A stretch of DNA of 64,000 nt from Ciceribacter sp. T2.26MG-112.2 (GCF_900492205.1 NZ_UEYQ01000001.1:1-64000), one strand, 5' to 3'; shown: positions 34,216-44,487, numbered from the stretch's first letter. Numbers and translations are program-made. Notes: generated by a model from the letters alone, not told the origin.

Positions 34216-35700
34216 TCAGGCGCGGGCCCGCCAATCGTCCAGCGCCACGGGGCGATCAGGAATTTCGATGCGGAACAGCGTGCCCGGCCCCGGCTTCTCC
34301 ACAAGCGCGATGGTGCCGCCATGGGCGAGCACGAGTTCGCGGGCGATCGCCAGACCGAGACCGATGCCGCCCGAGCGAGCCGAGCCGCGGAACGGGGTGA
34401 ACAGGTTTTCCCGCGCCTTGGCCGGCAGACCGGGGCCGGTGTCGTCGATGGTGATGGCGACGACGCTGCCGATGCGCTGGGCGGACAGGGAAATGCGACG
34501 CAGGGCGCCCGGATCGTCGATGCCGTGATTGGCCAGCGCCTGAACGGCGTTGCGGCAGATGTTGTGGATGACCCTGAACAATTGTTCGCTGTCGGCCTCG
34601 ACCTCGATGTCGCCGGCAACCATGTCGACGAAATCGATCCCGCTGTCGGGGTCGATCGCGAGAATGTCGCGCACTTCCTGGCAGACGTCCGCCAGCCGGA
34701 AGCGGCGGCGCCGGGGCTCTGCTTCCGAGGCCTGCCCGAAGGCGAGCACCTCGTTGGTATAGCCGACAGCCCGGTCAATGGTGCGAACCAGCTTGGGCGC
34801 GAACCCTTTGACCATCGGATCATCGACATCGACGAGGCGGTCGGACATCAGCTGCGCCGAGGCGAGAATATTGCGCATGTCGTGATTGATCTTCGACACC
34901 GCCAGTCCGAGATCGGCGAGATTGCGCTGCTGTTTCAGGGTCTTCTGCAGCTGTTCCTGCATCATCGCGAGGTGCCGGCCGGCGAGCGCGATCTCGTCGT
35001 CGCCGGGCGCGGGCGCCAGGATGCGGGCTGGATCCTCCGGGTATTCGGCAAAGGACTGCATGCTCCGCGTCAGCCGGCGCATCGGCCTGATCATCATGCG
35101 GTTGATGGCGATGTAGATCAGCGAGGCGGTGATGAGTGAAATCATCAGCGATACGGAAAAGACGTTGCGGGCATAGGCCAGCATGGCCTGCCTCAGGCTG
35201 TTCTCCTCCATCACCAGTTCGATGATCATGTCGCTTTCGCCGACCGGCCCGTAGACGCGCAGTACGCGGTCGCCGCCGAGCAGCAGCGTATAGAGTGCAT
35301 CGCCGATCGACTGCAGGGCCGGCACGTCGGACAAATCGTATTTCGCGTCCACCTGCGGCGGCATGCCGTCGACCGCCAGAAGCCTGGATGTCCCGTCCTT
35401 GCGCAGCACGATCGCCTTGGTGCCGGTCGCCATCAGCGTGTCATCCTGGACGTCGCGCGGCAGTTCCGCCGGCTGCAGCCCGTCGATCACGACGCCGGCC
35501 GCTGCGGCCGTGTTCAGCCGGTCTTCCAGCCAGCGCAGGCGCATGGAGGCGACCGACGGCACGAAGATCAGCACCTCGGCGAGCATGACGAAAGCCATGG
35601 TCAGCCACAGAAGCTTGCCCGACAGGCCGCGCAGCCGATGCGGCATGACCGATGGCCCCGTCGATCCGGCCTGCCGACCGGTTTCGGTCAGTCGCGCCAT
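34216..35700 (-). CDS. Membrane sensor histidine kinase
   Basis: 494 residues. Two membrane helices (about 30-50 and 180-200) frame a periplasmic domain of about 130 residues, followed by a HAMP-like segment (NRMMIRPMRRLTRSMQSF). The H-box is atypical (INHDMRNILASAQLMSD). The ATPase domain has N-box NICRNAVQAL, DDTGPGLPAKA and GGIGLGLAIARELV. The ATG at 35700 has GGGAG six bases upstream. No response regulator is adjacent, so its partner is unknown. It precedes tRNA-Arg on the same strand. Confidence 0.9.
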   Translation of the reverse strand: MARLTETGRQAGSTGPSVMPHRLRGLSGKLLWLTMAFVMLAEVLIFVPSVASMRLRWLEDRLNTAAAAGVVIDGLQPAELPRDVQDDTLMATGTKAIVLRKDGTSRLLAVDGMPPQVDAKYDLSDVPALQSIGDALYTLLLGGDRVLRVYGPVGESDMIIELVMEENSLRQAMLAYARNVFSVSLMISLITASLIYIAINRMMIRPMRRLTRSMQSFAEYPEDPARILAPAPGDDEIALAGRHLAMMQEQLQKTLKQQRNLADLGLAVSKINHDMRNILASAQLMSDRLVDVDDPMVKGFAPKLVRTIDRAVGYTNEVLAFGQASEAEPRRRRFRLADVCQEVRDILAIDPDSGIDFVDMVAGDIEVEADSEQLFRVIHNICRNAVQALANHGIDDPGALRRISLSAQRIGSVVAITIDDTGPGLPAKARENLFTPFRGSARSGGIGLGLAIARELVLAHGGTIALVEKPGPGTLFRIEIPDRPVALDDWRARA

Positions 35701-35847
35701 CGTCCACTCCCGTCGCTCTCGTCCGGAACGGACGCTGCTGCGAACCGTCGGACACTTCAAAGTGCAACTATATTAGCGGACATCGAGAATTTGGCCAATG
35801 GCATCGCGGTCATGGCCTGTCCCTCGTCGAGACGACCGCGGACACGG

Positions 35848-35874
35848 AAACGCCGCGACCCTGAGGTCGCGGCG
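35848..35874 (-). terminator. Terminator of the chemoreceptor gene
   Basis: A perfect 10-bp stem CGCCGCGACC / GGTCGCGGCG with loop CTGA, followed on the minus strand by TTT, 31 bp after the chemoreceptor stop. Confidence 0.72.
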
Positions 35875-35905
35875 CCCAAGAAATCGATCCGGTTCTGGCG
35901 GCAGA

Positions 35906-37924
35906 TCAGAACTCTTCCCAGCTTTCCGTTTCCTGGACCCTGGCAGTGGCGGCCCGGCCGCCACCGAAGGCCTTCGCCACGGAACCCATCATCTGGCGTG
36001 CCGGCGACGGTGCGGGCTTGTGCTGCGAAGGCTTGGCGACGACGGGGGCGGCATGGGACCGCGTTTCCTCACCGATGCGGAACTGGGCGACGAGGCCGGC
36101 CAGACCGTTGGCTTCGCCCGACAGCCTGTGGGTGGCCGCCGAAGTTTCCTCGACCATGGCCGCATTCTGCTGCGTCACCTGGTCCATCTGGTTCATCGCG
36201 GTGGCAACCTCGGCCAGACCGGTCGACTGTTCCTTGGCGGCCGAGGCGATCGAATGGATATGGTCGTTGATCTTGAGGACGCGAGCCTCGATCTCCGACA
36301 GGGCCTCACCGGTGCGCTGCACCAGCTTGACGCCGCCTGACACTTCCTCGCCCGACTTGGTGATCAGCGCCTTGATGTCCTTGGCCGCGTTTGCCGAGCG
36401 CTGAGCGAGCTCGCGTACCTCCTGGGCAACGACCGCGAAGCCCTTGCCGGCGTCCCCGGCACGGGCCGCCTCGACACCGGCATTCAGCGCCAGGAGGTTG
36501 GTCTGGAAGGCGATTTCGTCGATGACGTTGATGATCTGCGAAATCTCGCGGGAGGCCTGCTCGATCCGACCCATGGCGCTGACCGCGTCGGAGACGACGA
36601 TCGCCGACTGGGCTGCGCTCTCCTTGGCTTCGCTGACCATCTGGCTGGCTTCCTGGGTCCGCTCGCTCGAGCCGCGCACCACGACGGTGATCTGGTCGAG
36701 GGCGGCCGAGGTTTCTTCCAGCGCGGCGGCCTGCTGTTCCGTGCGCTTGGCGAGATCGTTGGTCGCCGTGGTCATTTCATCGGTATTGCCGTTGATGGTG
36801 TCCGTCTTGGTGCGGATATCCTTCATCGTCTGGCGCAGGCGCTCGAAGGTCGCATTGACATTGGTCTGCAGCTCGGCAAACGCGCCGCGGAACTCGCCCC
36901 GCATGCTCTGCGTCAGATCGCCGGACGACAGGCTGGCAATGACCCGGCGCGTTTCGGAAATGCCCTGATCGACCGAGGACAGCAAGGCGTTGATGTTGGC
37001 TGCGAACTGGTTGAGGTTGGCGTCGCCGTAGTCCTTGTCGATGCGCTGGCCGAAATCGCCGGCGGCGGCAGCCGCGACAACGACCGACATGCTCGACTGC
37101 AGATCGTCGCTCTTGGCGCGCATCGCGCTTTCCTGGGCGTTCATCCGCTGCACGGCCAGACCATTCTGCTTGAACACAGCGACGGCGGCGGCCATTTCGC
37201 CGATTTCGTCGGCGCGGCCCTCATAGGGGATATCCGTGGCAAAATCGCCGTCGGCCACCTTGTTCATCGCCGCGGTGACGTTGCGGATCGGCCGGCTCAG
37301 ATGGTTGACGCCGATGTGGATACCGAGGCCGGCACCGACCAGGACAGCAACGGCCGTAAAGCCGGTGATCAACGAGAGCATCAGGGCGCGGAACGCGTCG
37401 AGCGAGCTCATCAGCTCGGCCAGCTTGGCCTTGTCGGCGTCGACCACGGCATCGATCTCGGCCTGGAAGGCCTTGCGGTTGGCGCGGTTGCCTTCATTGT
37501 TGCCCTGCTCATTGGCGGCTGGAGGCCCGACCTCCCGACCCAGACGAACCGTTTCGGAGCGGAACTGGCGGAACTCGGCCGCACGCGCCGTCATCGCGTC
37601 AAAGGCCGCGAGTTGCTCCTGCGGTACCAGAGGCTTCCAGCGAGCAAGGACCTCGTCCATCAGGTCGAGGTTCTTCATCAACCCCTTGGCGAAGCCCTCG
37701 GCCTTTTCGCTGCTGGCGGCGCCATAAATGCCGCGCGCCTCCATCACGACGCCGGTCACCAGACGGTTCAACCGTTCACCGAGATAGACGCGCTCGGAGG
37801 CGACGCCCACTTCATGGGACTTCGCCCCATACTGCGTCGTCACGAAAATCCCCATCGCGCCGATGAGCACAGCCGCCAAACCGAGTATTGCCACCAATGT
37901 ATAGATCTTGCCGCTGACTTTCAC
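35906..37924 (-). CDS. Methyl-accepting chemotaxis protein with CheR-binding tail
   Basis: 672 residues from the GTG at 37924, which has GAGGAG seven bases upstream. Two membrane helices (about 8-30 and 185-207) enclose a helical periplasmic sensor; HAMP and a second HAMP-like region follow ([32 protein letters not shown]), then a signalling domain with the conserved hairpin tip [20 protein letters not shown]. The C-terminus ends in ESWEEF, an xWxxF-type pentapeptide that tethers CheR/CheB in high-abundance receptors. A 38-bp inverted repeat lies 54 bp upstream of the start. Ligand unknown. Confidence 0.94.
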   Translation of the reverse strand: MKVSGKIYTLVAILGLAAVLIGAMGIFVTTQYGAKSHEVGVASERVYLGERLNRLVTGVVMEARGIYGAASSEKAEGFAKGLMKNLDLMDEVLARWKPLVPQEQLAAFDAMTARAAEFRQFRSETVRLGREVGPPAANEQGNNEGNRANRKAFQAEIDAVVDADKAKLAELMSSLDAFRALMLSLITGFTAVAVLVGAGLGIHIGVNHLSRPIRNVTAAMNKVADGDFATDIPYEGRADEIGEMAAAVAVFKQNGLAVQRMNAQESAMRAKSDDLQSSMSVVVAAAAAGDFGQRIDKDYGDANLNQFAANINALLSSVDQGISETRRVIASLSSGDLTQSMRGEFRGAFAELQTNVNATFERLRQTMKDIRTKTDTINGNTDEMTTATNDLAKRTEQQAAALEETSAALDQITVVVRGSSERTQEASQMVSEAKESAAQSAIVVSDAVSAMGRIEQASREISQIINVIDEIAFQTNLLALNAGVEAARAGDAGKGFAVVAQEVRELAQRSANAAKDIKALITKSGEEVSGGVKLVQRTGEALSEIEARVLKINDHIHSIASAAKEQSTGLAEVATAMNQMDQVTQQNAAMVEETSAATHRLSGEANGLAGLVAQFRIGEETRSHAAPVVAKPSQHKPAPSPARQMMGSVAKAFGGGRAATARVQETESWEEF

Positions 37925-37977
37925 GGACTTGCTCCTCAAACAGAAGGGAGCCTGATCTGCCCCCGGATATTGAGGAA

Positions 37978-38015
37978 TTTAGCAATCGCACGTTAACGAA
38001 CCATTGATTGCTAAA
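37978..38015. promoter_or_regulatory. 38-bp inverted repeat upstream of the chemoreceptor gene
   Basis: TTTAGCAATC and GATTGCTAAA are perfect 10-bp inverted arms around 18 nt. The unit TTTAG-C-AAT / N20 / ATT-G-CTAAA recurs with the same geometry and total length upstream of the globin-coupled receptor gene (61443-61480). It may be a two-turn operator or an RNA stem. Confidence 0.62.
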
Positions 38016-38225
38016 CTACGGTTGCTTCGCCCCCTTTGCCCCGCATCAGACCTGGAGAGCGACCGCATATCCGGGGATTTTTCCGGAATTTCCCGCTCGG
38101 GCGAACGGCATTGACCGCCCCCGGGTGTGAAAGCCCTCTCCGAGGCGACCGAACGTGGTTAATTGCGGATTGTTAGTTTTCGCCTAGCCTTTCGTCATAG
38201 GCCTCGACGGCGACAGCTGCGGCAA
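38016..38225. other. Intergenic region upstream of the rpmH promoter
   Basis: About 210 bp between the chemoreceptor regulatory repeat and the rpmH promoter. No ORF with protein-like composition, RNA gene or strong hairpin was recognised. Confidence 0.5.
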
Positions 38226-38254
38226 TTGACTCCCGGCTTCTTCGTCCGTATAAG
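38226..38254 (+). promoter_or_regulatory. Sigma70 promoter of the rpmH operon
   Basis: TTGACT (38226-38231), 17-nt spacer, TATAAG (38249-38254). The predicted 5' leader of about 105 nt contains a 7-bp stem GCGCACG/CGTGCGC (38257-38263 with 38300-38306) enclosing a smaller ACCCG/CGGGT hairpin. Confidence 0.75.
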
Positions 38255-38367
38255 CCGCGCACGTCCGGACCGAAAAACCCGCAACGACGGGTGGAAAGCC
38301 GTGCGCAATCCAACGCTCTTGCAGAAATGCAAACCCAAGAAGGGCCGCACACCGCGGTATTAAATAA

Positions 38368-38505
38368 ATGACGAAGCGTACCTTTCAACCTTCCAAGCTT
38401 GTTCGCAAGCGCCGCCACGGCTTCCGTGCGCGTATGGCCACCAAGGGCGGCCGCAAGGTTCTCGTTGCTCGCCGCGCTCGCGGTCGCAAGCGTCTCTCGG
38501 CCTAA
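38368..38505 (+). CDS. rpmH: Ribosomal protein L34 (bL34)
   Basis: 45 residues, highly basic, matching bL34 throughout: [36 protein letters not shown], then RGRKRLSA. A component of the large ribosomal subunit. It is the first gene of the conserved rpmH-rnpA-yidC cluster, preceded by a strong promoter and a structured leader. The sequence just before ATG (TTAAATAA) has no Shine-Dalgarno motif, so initiation may rely on an unstructured AU-rich site. Confidence 0.97.
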   Translation: MTKRTFQPSKLVRKRRHGFRARMATKGGRKVLVARRARGRKRLSA

Positions 38506-38532
38506 AGGCCGGGTTTGCCCGGGACCGGGCGA

Positions 38533-38922
38533 GTGACTGAAACCAAAAAGAAACAAACTGTCGGGCGGCTGAAAAGCCGGCCGCAGTTTCTTGCCGTTCG
38601 CGCCGGCGAAAAGCGCAAGGGCGGGTTGTTCCTCCTCGAGGTTCTCGACCGTCAGCAGCCCGACACCGAGCCCAGGGTCGGTTTTACCGTTACCAAGAAG
38701 CATGGCAACGCCGTCGAGCGCAACCGCATGCGCCGCCGCCTGAAAGAGGCGGTACGACTGAATGCGGCGTTTGCAATGCAGCCCGGACACGACTATGTCA
38801 TTGTCGCCCGCAGGGAGGTGCTCAACGCACCCTTTGCGCGGATTGCCGCGCAATTGGCCGAACGGATCAAGACCAGACCAAAACACTTACGGTCCCCCGC
38901 GACCGATTCCAGGAAAGTATGA
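38533..38922 (+). CDS. rnpA: Ribonuclease P protein component
   Basis: Basic protein that assists RNase P RNA in maturing tRNA 5' ends. From the GTG at 38533 it is 129 residues. Core motifs: [39 protein letters not shown] (the RNR signature) and [12 protein letters not shown]. The TTG at 38515 is a longer alternative, but family similarity starts at TETKKK. It follows rpmH by 27 bp; the gap holds a GC-rich palindrome (GCCCGGGACCGGGC). The stop overlaps the yidC start region. Confidence 0.92.
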   Translation: MTETKKKQTVGRLKSRPQFLAVRAGEKRKGGLFLLEVLDRQQPDTEPRVGFTVTKKHGNAVERNRMRRRLKEAVRLNAAFAMQPGHDYVIVARREVLNAPFARIAAQLAERIKTRPKHLRSPATDSRKV

Positions 38923-40721
38923 TGCAAAACAACCGCAATTACTTCATCGCGATTGCCCTGTCTGTGCTGATCGTCCTCGGCTGGCAGTATTTCATCATGG
39001 GTCCCCGGATCGAAGCCCAGCGGGTGGCTGAAGAGGCACGCCTTGCCCAGCAGGCCCAGACGACCCAGGCGCAGACGGACACCGCCGCTCCTGCGGGCAG
39101 CGTCTCCGGCAACCTGCCGGGCAGCAGCGCCCAGGCGACCGCCGAGACCAACCGCGAAGAGGCGATCGGCAAGTCGGAGCGCGTAGCGATCGACACCCCG
39201 GCGCTTGTCGGCTCGATCAACCTGTCCGGCGCCCGCTTCGACGACCTGAAGCTCAAGGAATATCGCGAGACCGTCGACCCGACGAGCCCGATCATCACGC
39301 TGTTCAACCCGGCGGACACCAAGGACGGCTATTTCACCGAACTGGGCTACATCGCCGGCGAGAATGCCGGTGCGGTTCCCGGTCCTTCGACCCCCTGGGC
39401 GCTCGCCGAAGGCGACAAGCTGACCCAGGCGACGCCCGTCACGCTCTCCTTCACCAACGAGACGGGCCTGACCTTCCTGCGCAAGATCTCGGTCGACGAG
39501 CACTACATGTTCACCGTCGAGGACACGATCAAGAATGCCGGCACGGCCGCCGCTTCGGTCGCACCCTACGGCCGCATCACGCGGTACAACAAGCCGACCA
39601 CCGCTTCCGTCTACGTTCTTCACGAGGGGTTCCTCGGCGTTTTGGGTGCTGAGAACGGCCTGACCGAGGAATCCTACGGCGATATCGAGGAAGAATCCCT
39701 GGCGGGAGCAAAGGCCACCGGCGGCTGGCTCGGCATTACCGACAAGTATTGGGCAGCCGCTCTCGTTCCCCAGCAGACGCTGGCCTTCGAAAGCCGTTTC
39801 TCGCATTTCACCGATGGCCAGCCGCGCTATCAGGCAGACTTCAAGAACGATGCCGTCAGCGTCGCGCCGGGCCAGGACGCCACCGTCAAGCAGCTGGTTT
39901 TCGCCGGCGCCAAGGAAGTTCCGGTGGTCGACAATTACGAGGCCGCTTATTCCATCCCGAAATTCGACCTGATGATCGACTGGGGCTGGTTCTACTTCAT
40001 CACCAAGCCGATGTTCACGATGATGGACTATTTCTATCGTCTGGTCGGCAACTTCGGCGTCGCCATCCTGCTCACCACGATCGTCGTCAAGGCGATCTTC
40101 TTCCCGCTCGCCAGCAAGCAGTATGCCTCCATGGCCAACATGAAGCGCATGCAGCCGAAGATGGAAGAGCTGAAAGTCAAGCACGGCGACGACAAGATGG
40201 CGCTGCAGCAGGCGATGATGCAGCTCTACAAGGAAGAGAAGATCAACCCGGTGGCGGGCTGCTGGCCGGTGCTCTTGCAGATCCCGGTGTTCTTCGCTCT
40301 CTACAAGGTGATCTACGTCACCATCGAAATGCGCCATGCGCCGTTCTTCGGCTGGATCCAGGACCTCTCGGCGCCGGATCCCACGACCTTCGTCAACCTG
40401 TTCGGCCTGCTGCCGTTCGAAGGTCCGACCTTCCTGCATCTCGGCGTCTGGCCGATCATCATGGGCATCACCATGTGGCTGCAGATGCGGATGAACCCGA
40501 CCCCGCCGGATCCGACCCAGGCCATGCTGTTCAACTGGATGCCGCTGATCTTCACCTTCATGCTCGGCAGCTTCCCGGCCGGTCTGGTCATCTACTGGGC
40601 CTGGAACAACACGCTGTCGATCGCCCAGCAGTCGATCATCATGAAGCGCCAGGGCGCCAAGATCGAACTGTTCGACAATATCAAGGGCATGTTCCGGCGA
40701 AAGCCGACGCAGACGAAGTAA
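38919..40721 (+). CDS. yidC: Membrane protein insertase
   Basis: 600-residue YidC of the Gram-negative type: an N-terminal membrane anchor ([19 protein letters not shown]), a Gln/Ala-rich linker, a large periplasmic beta domain (about 70-340), and the C-terminal insertase core of five helices ([39 protein letters not shown], and [19 protein letters not shown]). It inserts membrane proteins alone or with SecYEG. Two adjacent ATGs (38919 and 38922) follow AGGAAAGT; the first overlaps the rnpA stop. A strong terminator follows. Confidence 0.97.
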   Translation: MMQNNRNYFIAIALSVLIVLGWQYFIMGPRIEAQRVAEEARLAQQAQTTQAQTDTAAPAGSVSGNLPGSSAQATAETNREEAIGKSERVAIDTPALVGSINLSGARFDDLKLKEYRETVDPTSPIITLFNPADTKDGYFTELGYIAGENAGAVPGPSTPWALAEGDKLTQATPVTLSFTNETGLTFLRKISVDEHYMFTVEDTIKNAGTAAASVAPYGRITRYNKPTTASVYVLHEGFLGVLGAENGLTEESYGDIEEESLAGAKATGGWLGITDKYWAAALVPQQTLAFESRFSHFTDGQPRYQADFKNDAVSVAPGQDATVKQLVFAGAKEVPVVDNYEAAYSIPKFDLMIDWGWFYFITKPMFTMMDYFYRLVGNFGVAILLTTIVVKAIFFPLASKQYASMANMKRMQPKMEELKVKHGDDKMALQQAMMQLYKEEKINPVAGCWPVLLQIPVFFALYKVIYVTIEMRHAPFFGWIQDLSAPDPTTFVNLFGLLPFEGPTFLHLGVWPIIMGITMWLQMRMNPTPPDPTQAMLFNWMPLIFTFMLGSFPAGLVIYWAWNNTLSIAQQSIIMKRQGAKIELFDNIKGMFRRKPTQTK

Positions 40722-40725
40722 GCCT

Positions 40726-40755
40726 GAAAGCCCCGGTTCTCCGGGGCTTTCCTTT
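40726..40755 (+). terminator. Terminator of the rpmH-rnpA-yidC operon
   Basis: Perfect 10-bp stem AAAGCCCCGG / CCGGGGCTTT with loop TTCT, then CCTTT, starting 5 bp after the yidC stop. Confidence 0.85.
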
Positions 40756-41697
40756 ATGTCCAAGACCTTGCGAGCTTCGATGGCCGTCCCAACTTCCTCT
40801 CCCCTCCCGGCCCACCGCCCCTGGCTCGGAATTGCCCTGGTGCTCGGCTCCGCCCTGGCCTGGAGCTATGGTGGGGCGATCCAGCGCTTCATCGGCCTTA
40901 ACGATGGCTGGGCGATCGTCTTCTGGCGTTGCCTGTTCGGCGGCCTGTTCCTATTGGCCTTCATGCTGATCCGTGACGGGTTTGCCGGGACGATCCGGCT
41001 GTTTAGGGCGATGGGATGGCCCGGGCTGATGGTCGCCGCCGGCTTCGCCGCAGTGTCGACCTGCTTCGTGCTGGCCGTCAGCATGACGGCGGTTGCCAAT
41101 GTCGTGCTGTTCATGGCGGGCATTCCGCTGTTTGCGGCGCTGCTTGCCCGCGTGGTGCTTCGCGAACCGATTACCGCCGTGACCTGGGGCGCCATCGGCG
41201 CCGTGATCATCGGCGTGGCGATCATGGTGTCTGCATCGATCGGCGAAGGCGGCTCTCTGCTCGGGCTCGCCCTTGCGGCCTCCATCCCCGTCATCTTCGC
41301 CTGCATGACGGTGCTGACGCGGCGTCACCCGGATATCCGCATGACGCCTGCCGCCAGCACGGGCTGCTTCATCGCGGCCGGGATTGCGGCCACCCAGGCA
41401 GGTTCATTTGCCGTCGGCGCTCAGGATCTTGCCTTGCTGTTTGCCTTCGGCGCGCTGAACCTCGGGCTCGGCATGGCGATGTATGTGACGGGCGCGCGGA
41501 TGATCCCGTCGGCGCTTGCAGCACTGCTCGGGACTACGGAGATGATCCTCGCGCCGGTGTGGATGGTTCTCCTGCATCAGGAGGTTCCCTCCGGCCGCAC
41601 CATGATCGGCGGAGCTATCGTCCTTGCGGCCCTGTTCACCTATCTTATCGGCCACAGCCGCAACGATCCGGGACCGCGCGTGCCGCCTGCGTCTTGA
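40756..41697 (+). CDS. EamA/DMT-family transporter
   Basis: About 313 residues with ten hydrophobic helices in two EamA repeats ([20 protein letters not shown]; later [20 protein letters not shown]). Family members export amino acids or other metabolites; the substrate cannot be read from sequence. The first ATG directly abuts the yidC terminator and has no ribosome-binding site; the ATG at 40780 is another option. It lies 49 bp upstream of engB in the same orientation. Confidence 0.85.
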   Translation: MSKTLRASMAVPTSSPLPAHRPWLGIALVLGSALAWSYGGAIQRFIGLNDGWAIVFWRCLFGGLFLLAFMLIRDGFAGTIRLFRAMGWPGLMVAAGFAAVSTCFVLAVSMTAVANVVLFMAGIPLFAALLARVVLREPITAVTWGAIGAVIIGVAIMVSASIGEGGSLLGLALAASIPVIFACMTVLTRRHPDIRMTPAASTGCFIAAGIAATQAGSFAVGAQDLALLFAFGALNLGLGMAMYVTGARMIPSALAALLGTTEMILAPVWMVLLHQEVPSGRTMIGGAIVLAALFTYLIGHSRNDPGPRVPPAS

Positions 41698-41746
41698 CTT
41701 TGCCGGTCAAAACCCGGATTTCACAGGGCATGCGAAAGGCGATCCC

Positions 41747-42406
41747 ATGACAAGCAACAACCAGAAGACCGATCAGCCTCTGTTCGGCCGTCCGTGGATC
41801 TTCATCCGCGGCGTGCCGTCGATGAAATTCCTGCCCCCCGAAGGCCCGCTCGAGGTGGCCTTTGCCGGACGTTCGAATGTCGGCAAGTCGTCGCTGATCA
41901 ATGCACTGGTCGGTCACAAAGGCCTGGCCCGCACGTCCAACACGCCGGGCCGGACCCAGGAGCTCAACTATTTCGTTCCCGAAGGCTATTCGGGCGAGGC
42001 CGGCGACCTGCCGCCGATGGCGCTGGTCGACATGCCCGGCTACGGCTATGCCCAGGCGCCGAAGGAACATGTCGACGCCTGGACCAAGCTGGTTTTCGAC
42101 TACCTGCGTGGCCGCGCCACGCTGAAGCGTGTCTATGTGCTGATCGACAGCCGCCACGGCATCAAGAAGAACGACGACGAAGTGCTCGACCTTCTCGACA
42201 AGGCGGCGGTGTCCTACCAGATCGTCCTGACCAAGACCGACAAGATCAAGGAAGCGGGCGTGCCGCGCCTGATCGCGGAGACGCTGGAGAAGATCAAGAA
42301 GCGCCCGGCCGCCTATCCCTTCGTCCTCGCGACCTCGTCGGAAAAAGGAAATGGCCTCGACGATTTGCGCGCGGCAATCCTCGAGGCCATCGGCCAGGCG
42401 ACCTGA
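41747..42406 (+). CDS. engB: Ribosome biogenesis GTP-binding protein
   Basis: 219-residue YihA/YsxC GTPase that helps assemble the large ribosomal subunit. G1 is [10 protein letters not shown]2 Thr in [10 protein letters not shown]3 DMPGYGYA, G4 TKTDK, G5 ATSSEKGNG. The ATG at 41747 has AAAGG upstream. Its position between yidC and argB is part of the conserved rhizobial gene order. Confidence 0.95.
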   Translation: MTSNNQKTDQPLFGRPWIFIRGVPSMKFLPPEGPLEVAFAGRSNVGKSSLINALVGHKGLARTSNTPGRTQELNYFVPEGYSGEAGDLPPMALVDMPGYGYAQAPKEHVDAWTKLVFDYLRGRATLKRVYVLIDSRHGIKKNDDEVLDLLDKAAVSYQIVLTKTDKIKEAGVPRLIAETLEKIKKRPAAYPFVLATSSEKGNGLDDLRAAILEAIGQAT

Positions 42407-42430
42407 CGCAGTACGCCCGGCCTATACATT

Positions 42431-42449
42431 GCCCCGCCCGAGGCGGGGC
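42431..42449. terminator. Bidirectional hairpin between engB and the fasciclin gene
   Basis: Perfect 8-bp stem GCCCCGCC / GGCGGGGC with a 3-nt loop between two convergent genes. No long U-tract is present on either strand. Confidence 0.55.
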
Positions 42450-42460
42450 AGGCGTGTGGC

Positions 42461-43018
42461 TCAGGCCTTCGGCAGCAGAACCTTGTCGATCACGTGGATC
42501 ACGCCGTTCGACTGCTTGACGTCGGCGATGGTCACGGTGGCCACGCCGCCGGTCTCGTCGGTGAGGGTGATCTTGTCACCATCCATCTTGGCCTGCAGCG
42601 TGCAGCCGCCGACCGTCTTGACCGGATGGGTGCCGCCGTCATCGGCGATCATCTTGCCGACCGCGGACGACATGGCTTCGGCCGCCACGACGTGGCAGGT
42701 CAGGACCTTGGTCAACTGATCCTTGTTCTCGGGCTTCAGCAGCGTATCGACCGTGCCGGCCGGGAGCGCGTCGAAGGCGGCGTTGACCGGAGCGAAGACG
42801 GTGAAGGGGCCAGCGCCGGAGAGGGTTTCGACCAGGCCTGCAGCCTTGACGGCGGCGACCAGCGTCGTGTGGTCCTTCGAATTGACGGCGTTTTCGACGA
42901 TGTTCTTGTCTTGCGCCATGGCGGCGCCACCGACCATCGGGTTTTCGGCATGGGCGGCGACGGTACCGGCTGCGAGTGCGACGGCAAGGGTGAGCGGGCG
43001 AAGGGTGGTCTTGAACAT
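42461..43018 (-). CDS. Secreted fasciclin (FAS1) domain protein
   Basis: 185 residues: a signal peptide (TLAVALAAGTVAAHAEN) and one FAS1 domain with the H1 box (AGPFTVFAPVNAAFDALP) and H2 box (IHVIDKVLLP). FAS1 proteins are extracellular adhesion or stress-linked proteins. The ATG at 43018 has GAGGAAA upstream. It lies downstream of an ECF sigma/anti-sigma pair in the same direction with a 214-bp promoter region, so it is the likely target of that sigma factor. Confidence 0.9.
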   Translation of the reverse strand: MFKTTLRPLTLAVALAAGTVAAHAENPMVGGAAMAQDKNIVENAVNSKDHTTLVAAVKAAGLVETLSGAGPFTVFAPVNAAFDALPAGTVDTLLKPENKDQLTKVLTCHVVAAEAMSSAVGKMIADDGGTHPVKTVGGCTLQAKMDGDKITLTDETGGVATVTIADVKQSNGVIHVIDKVLLPKA

Positions 43019-43232
43019 TTCGGTTTCCTCTGTCCTGGTGTTCTCGATCCGTCCTCGGCGGCAGGATTGCCATCCGGGCGGTTGTTTCGATCCCGTTGTC
43101 GGGAACACTACAGAGGACGAGGGTTCGAGCGAGGAAGTTTCAGGCGCCGCGCAAAAATCGGAAGAAAAACTTTAAACAACTGATATTTCTAATTTTTTTC
43201 ATTGACTCCGGTGAACCGAGGCGACCCGCTCG

Positions 43233-43955
43233 TCACAGGTGCGCCGGTCCAAGCGCGATGACCGGACCGGTCGCCTGGCCGGTCGGGGAGCCGCCGAAGG
43301 GCTCGAGGCTGACGGCGAGAATGACACCCTCGGCAAAGCGGTCGCGCAGGGTATCGGGGACGATGATCTCCCCTTCCCCGGTCTGCGGCAGGACGCCCAG
43401 CGAACGCGGTGCCGCCTCGCCCTCGATCAACCAGAGTTCCAGCGATTTCTGCTGCTGCTCGCCGGTTGCGACCGGCGTCACCTGAAGCCTGCCGGATCCG
43501 CTGTCGTAGCGCGCGACGAGGCTGATGACACTGTCCTTGCCGGCAAGTTCGGCGACCAGCGGCCGGCCACCGGCCGAGCGGTCCCAGAGCCCCGCCTCGG
43601 TTCCCGCCAGAACGGCGGCGACGGCGACGCCGGCAAAGGCCAGGCCACGCCAGAGGGCGAGCGAGTTCCACAGGCCACCCAACGCCGTCCACGACGGATT
43701 CCGACGTGGCTGGCCGTAGATCTTGCTCTCGATCCTGGCAAAGAGCGCCTCAGGCGGCAGTTCGACGCCGTAATCCTCGTTGAACTGCGAGAGGTTGTCC
43801 TCCCAGCGGCGGACGATGGTGGCGAAGGACTGGTCGTGGCGCAGCCGTTGCTCGACCTGCAGGCGATCCTCGACGCCGAGCACGCCGAGCACATATTCGC
43901 CGGCGATCACTTCGTCGCGGGAACGGTCACCCTTGCTCTGGTCTGGCGTCGTCAT
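43233..43955 (-). CDS. Anti-sigma factor (RskA family)
   Basis: 240 residues: an N-terminal cytoplasmic sigma-binding region (RDEVIAGEYVLGVLGVEDRL), one membrane helix near 103-120 (GLAFAGVAVAAVLAGTEAGL) and a C-terminal RskA domain in the periplasm (LELWLIEGEAAPRSLGVL). It would hold the co-encoded ECF sigma factor inactive until a periplasmic signal triggers release. The start overlaps the sigma gene by 29 bp, a typical coupled arrangement. Confidence 0.9.
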   Translation of the reverse strand: MTTPDQSKGDRSRDEVIAGEYVLGVLGVEDRLQVEQRLRHDQSFATIVRRWEDNLSQFNEDYGVELPPEALFARIESKIYGQPRRNPSWTALGGLWNSLALWRGLAFAGVAVAAVLAGTEAGLWDRSAGGRPLVAELAGKDSVISLVARYDSGSGRLQVTPVATGEQQQKSLELWLIEGEAAPRSLGVLPQTGEGEIIVPDTLRDRFAEGVILAVSLEPFGGSPTGQATGPVIALGPAHL

Positions 43956-44487
43956 CCATGCACTCTCTTAATTTCAACAGGCTGCGACGCAGCCATGTGC
44001 GCATCGTGTTCAGCGGCACCGCGAACCGATCGGCCAGCTCCTGATAGGACAATCCCTCCACATAGGCATGCCTCACGGCGCGCGCCCGGTCAGGATCCAA
44101 CTCTTGCAGACAGGTGTCAATCCGCCTTCCTTCCGATCGCAGCAACGCGCTCTGCTCCGGGTCGGCCGCGCTGTCGGCGAGGTCGACAACCGTCTCCAGC
44201 TCTTCCGCCGGCGGGCGCCTCACCCTCAGACGGTCGATGCAGTGATAGCGGGTGATCGCCGCCAGCCAGCCCATGGCACCATTTCCCGACGAGGCGAAGC
44301 TTTCGGCGCGCTGCCAGATCTTGACGAAGACATCCTGCAACGCCTCCTCGGCATCGGCCCTGTCTCGCAATATACGAAGGCAGATGGCAAAAAGTTTCGG
44401 CGAGGAACGGATGTAGAGCACGGAAAATGCGGAGCGGTCCTTGAGCGCCACCCGGCTCAGCAGTACGGCGATTTCGTCGCTAGGCAT
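43927..44487 (-). CDS. ECF RNA polymerase sigma factor (SigK/RpoK-like)
   Basis: 186 residues with sigma region 2 (PKLFAICLRILRDRADAEEALQDVF, -10 recognition in FVKIWQRAESF) and region 4 (LSYQELADRFAVPLNTMRTWLRRSL). Together with an RskA-type anti-sigma it forms the common SigK module. Upstream, GAAC-N15-CGTT could be an ECF-type promoter for autoregulation, and GAAAC-N17-CGTC occurs upstream of the fasciclin gene; the match between the two is loose. It is divergent from argB. GGAGGAGAGG precedes the ATG but at long spacing. Confidence 0.9.
   Translation of the reverse strand: MPSDEIAVLLSRVALKDRSAFSVLYIRSSPKLFAICLRILRDRADAEEALQDVFVKIWQRAESFASSGNGAMGWLAAITRYHCIDRLRVRRPPAEELETVVDLADSAADPEQSALLRSEGRRIDTCLQELDPDRARAVRHAYVEGLSYQELADRFAVPLNTMRTWLRRSLLKLRECMDDDARPEQG

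Noticed and set aside
38793..40763. A 656-codon open frame opposite yidC
   Set aside because: Antisense shadow of yidC, dominated by His, Asp, Arg and Gly as expected from high-GC complement.
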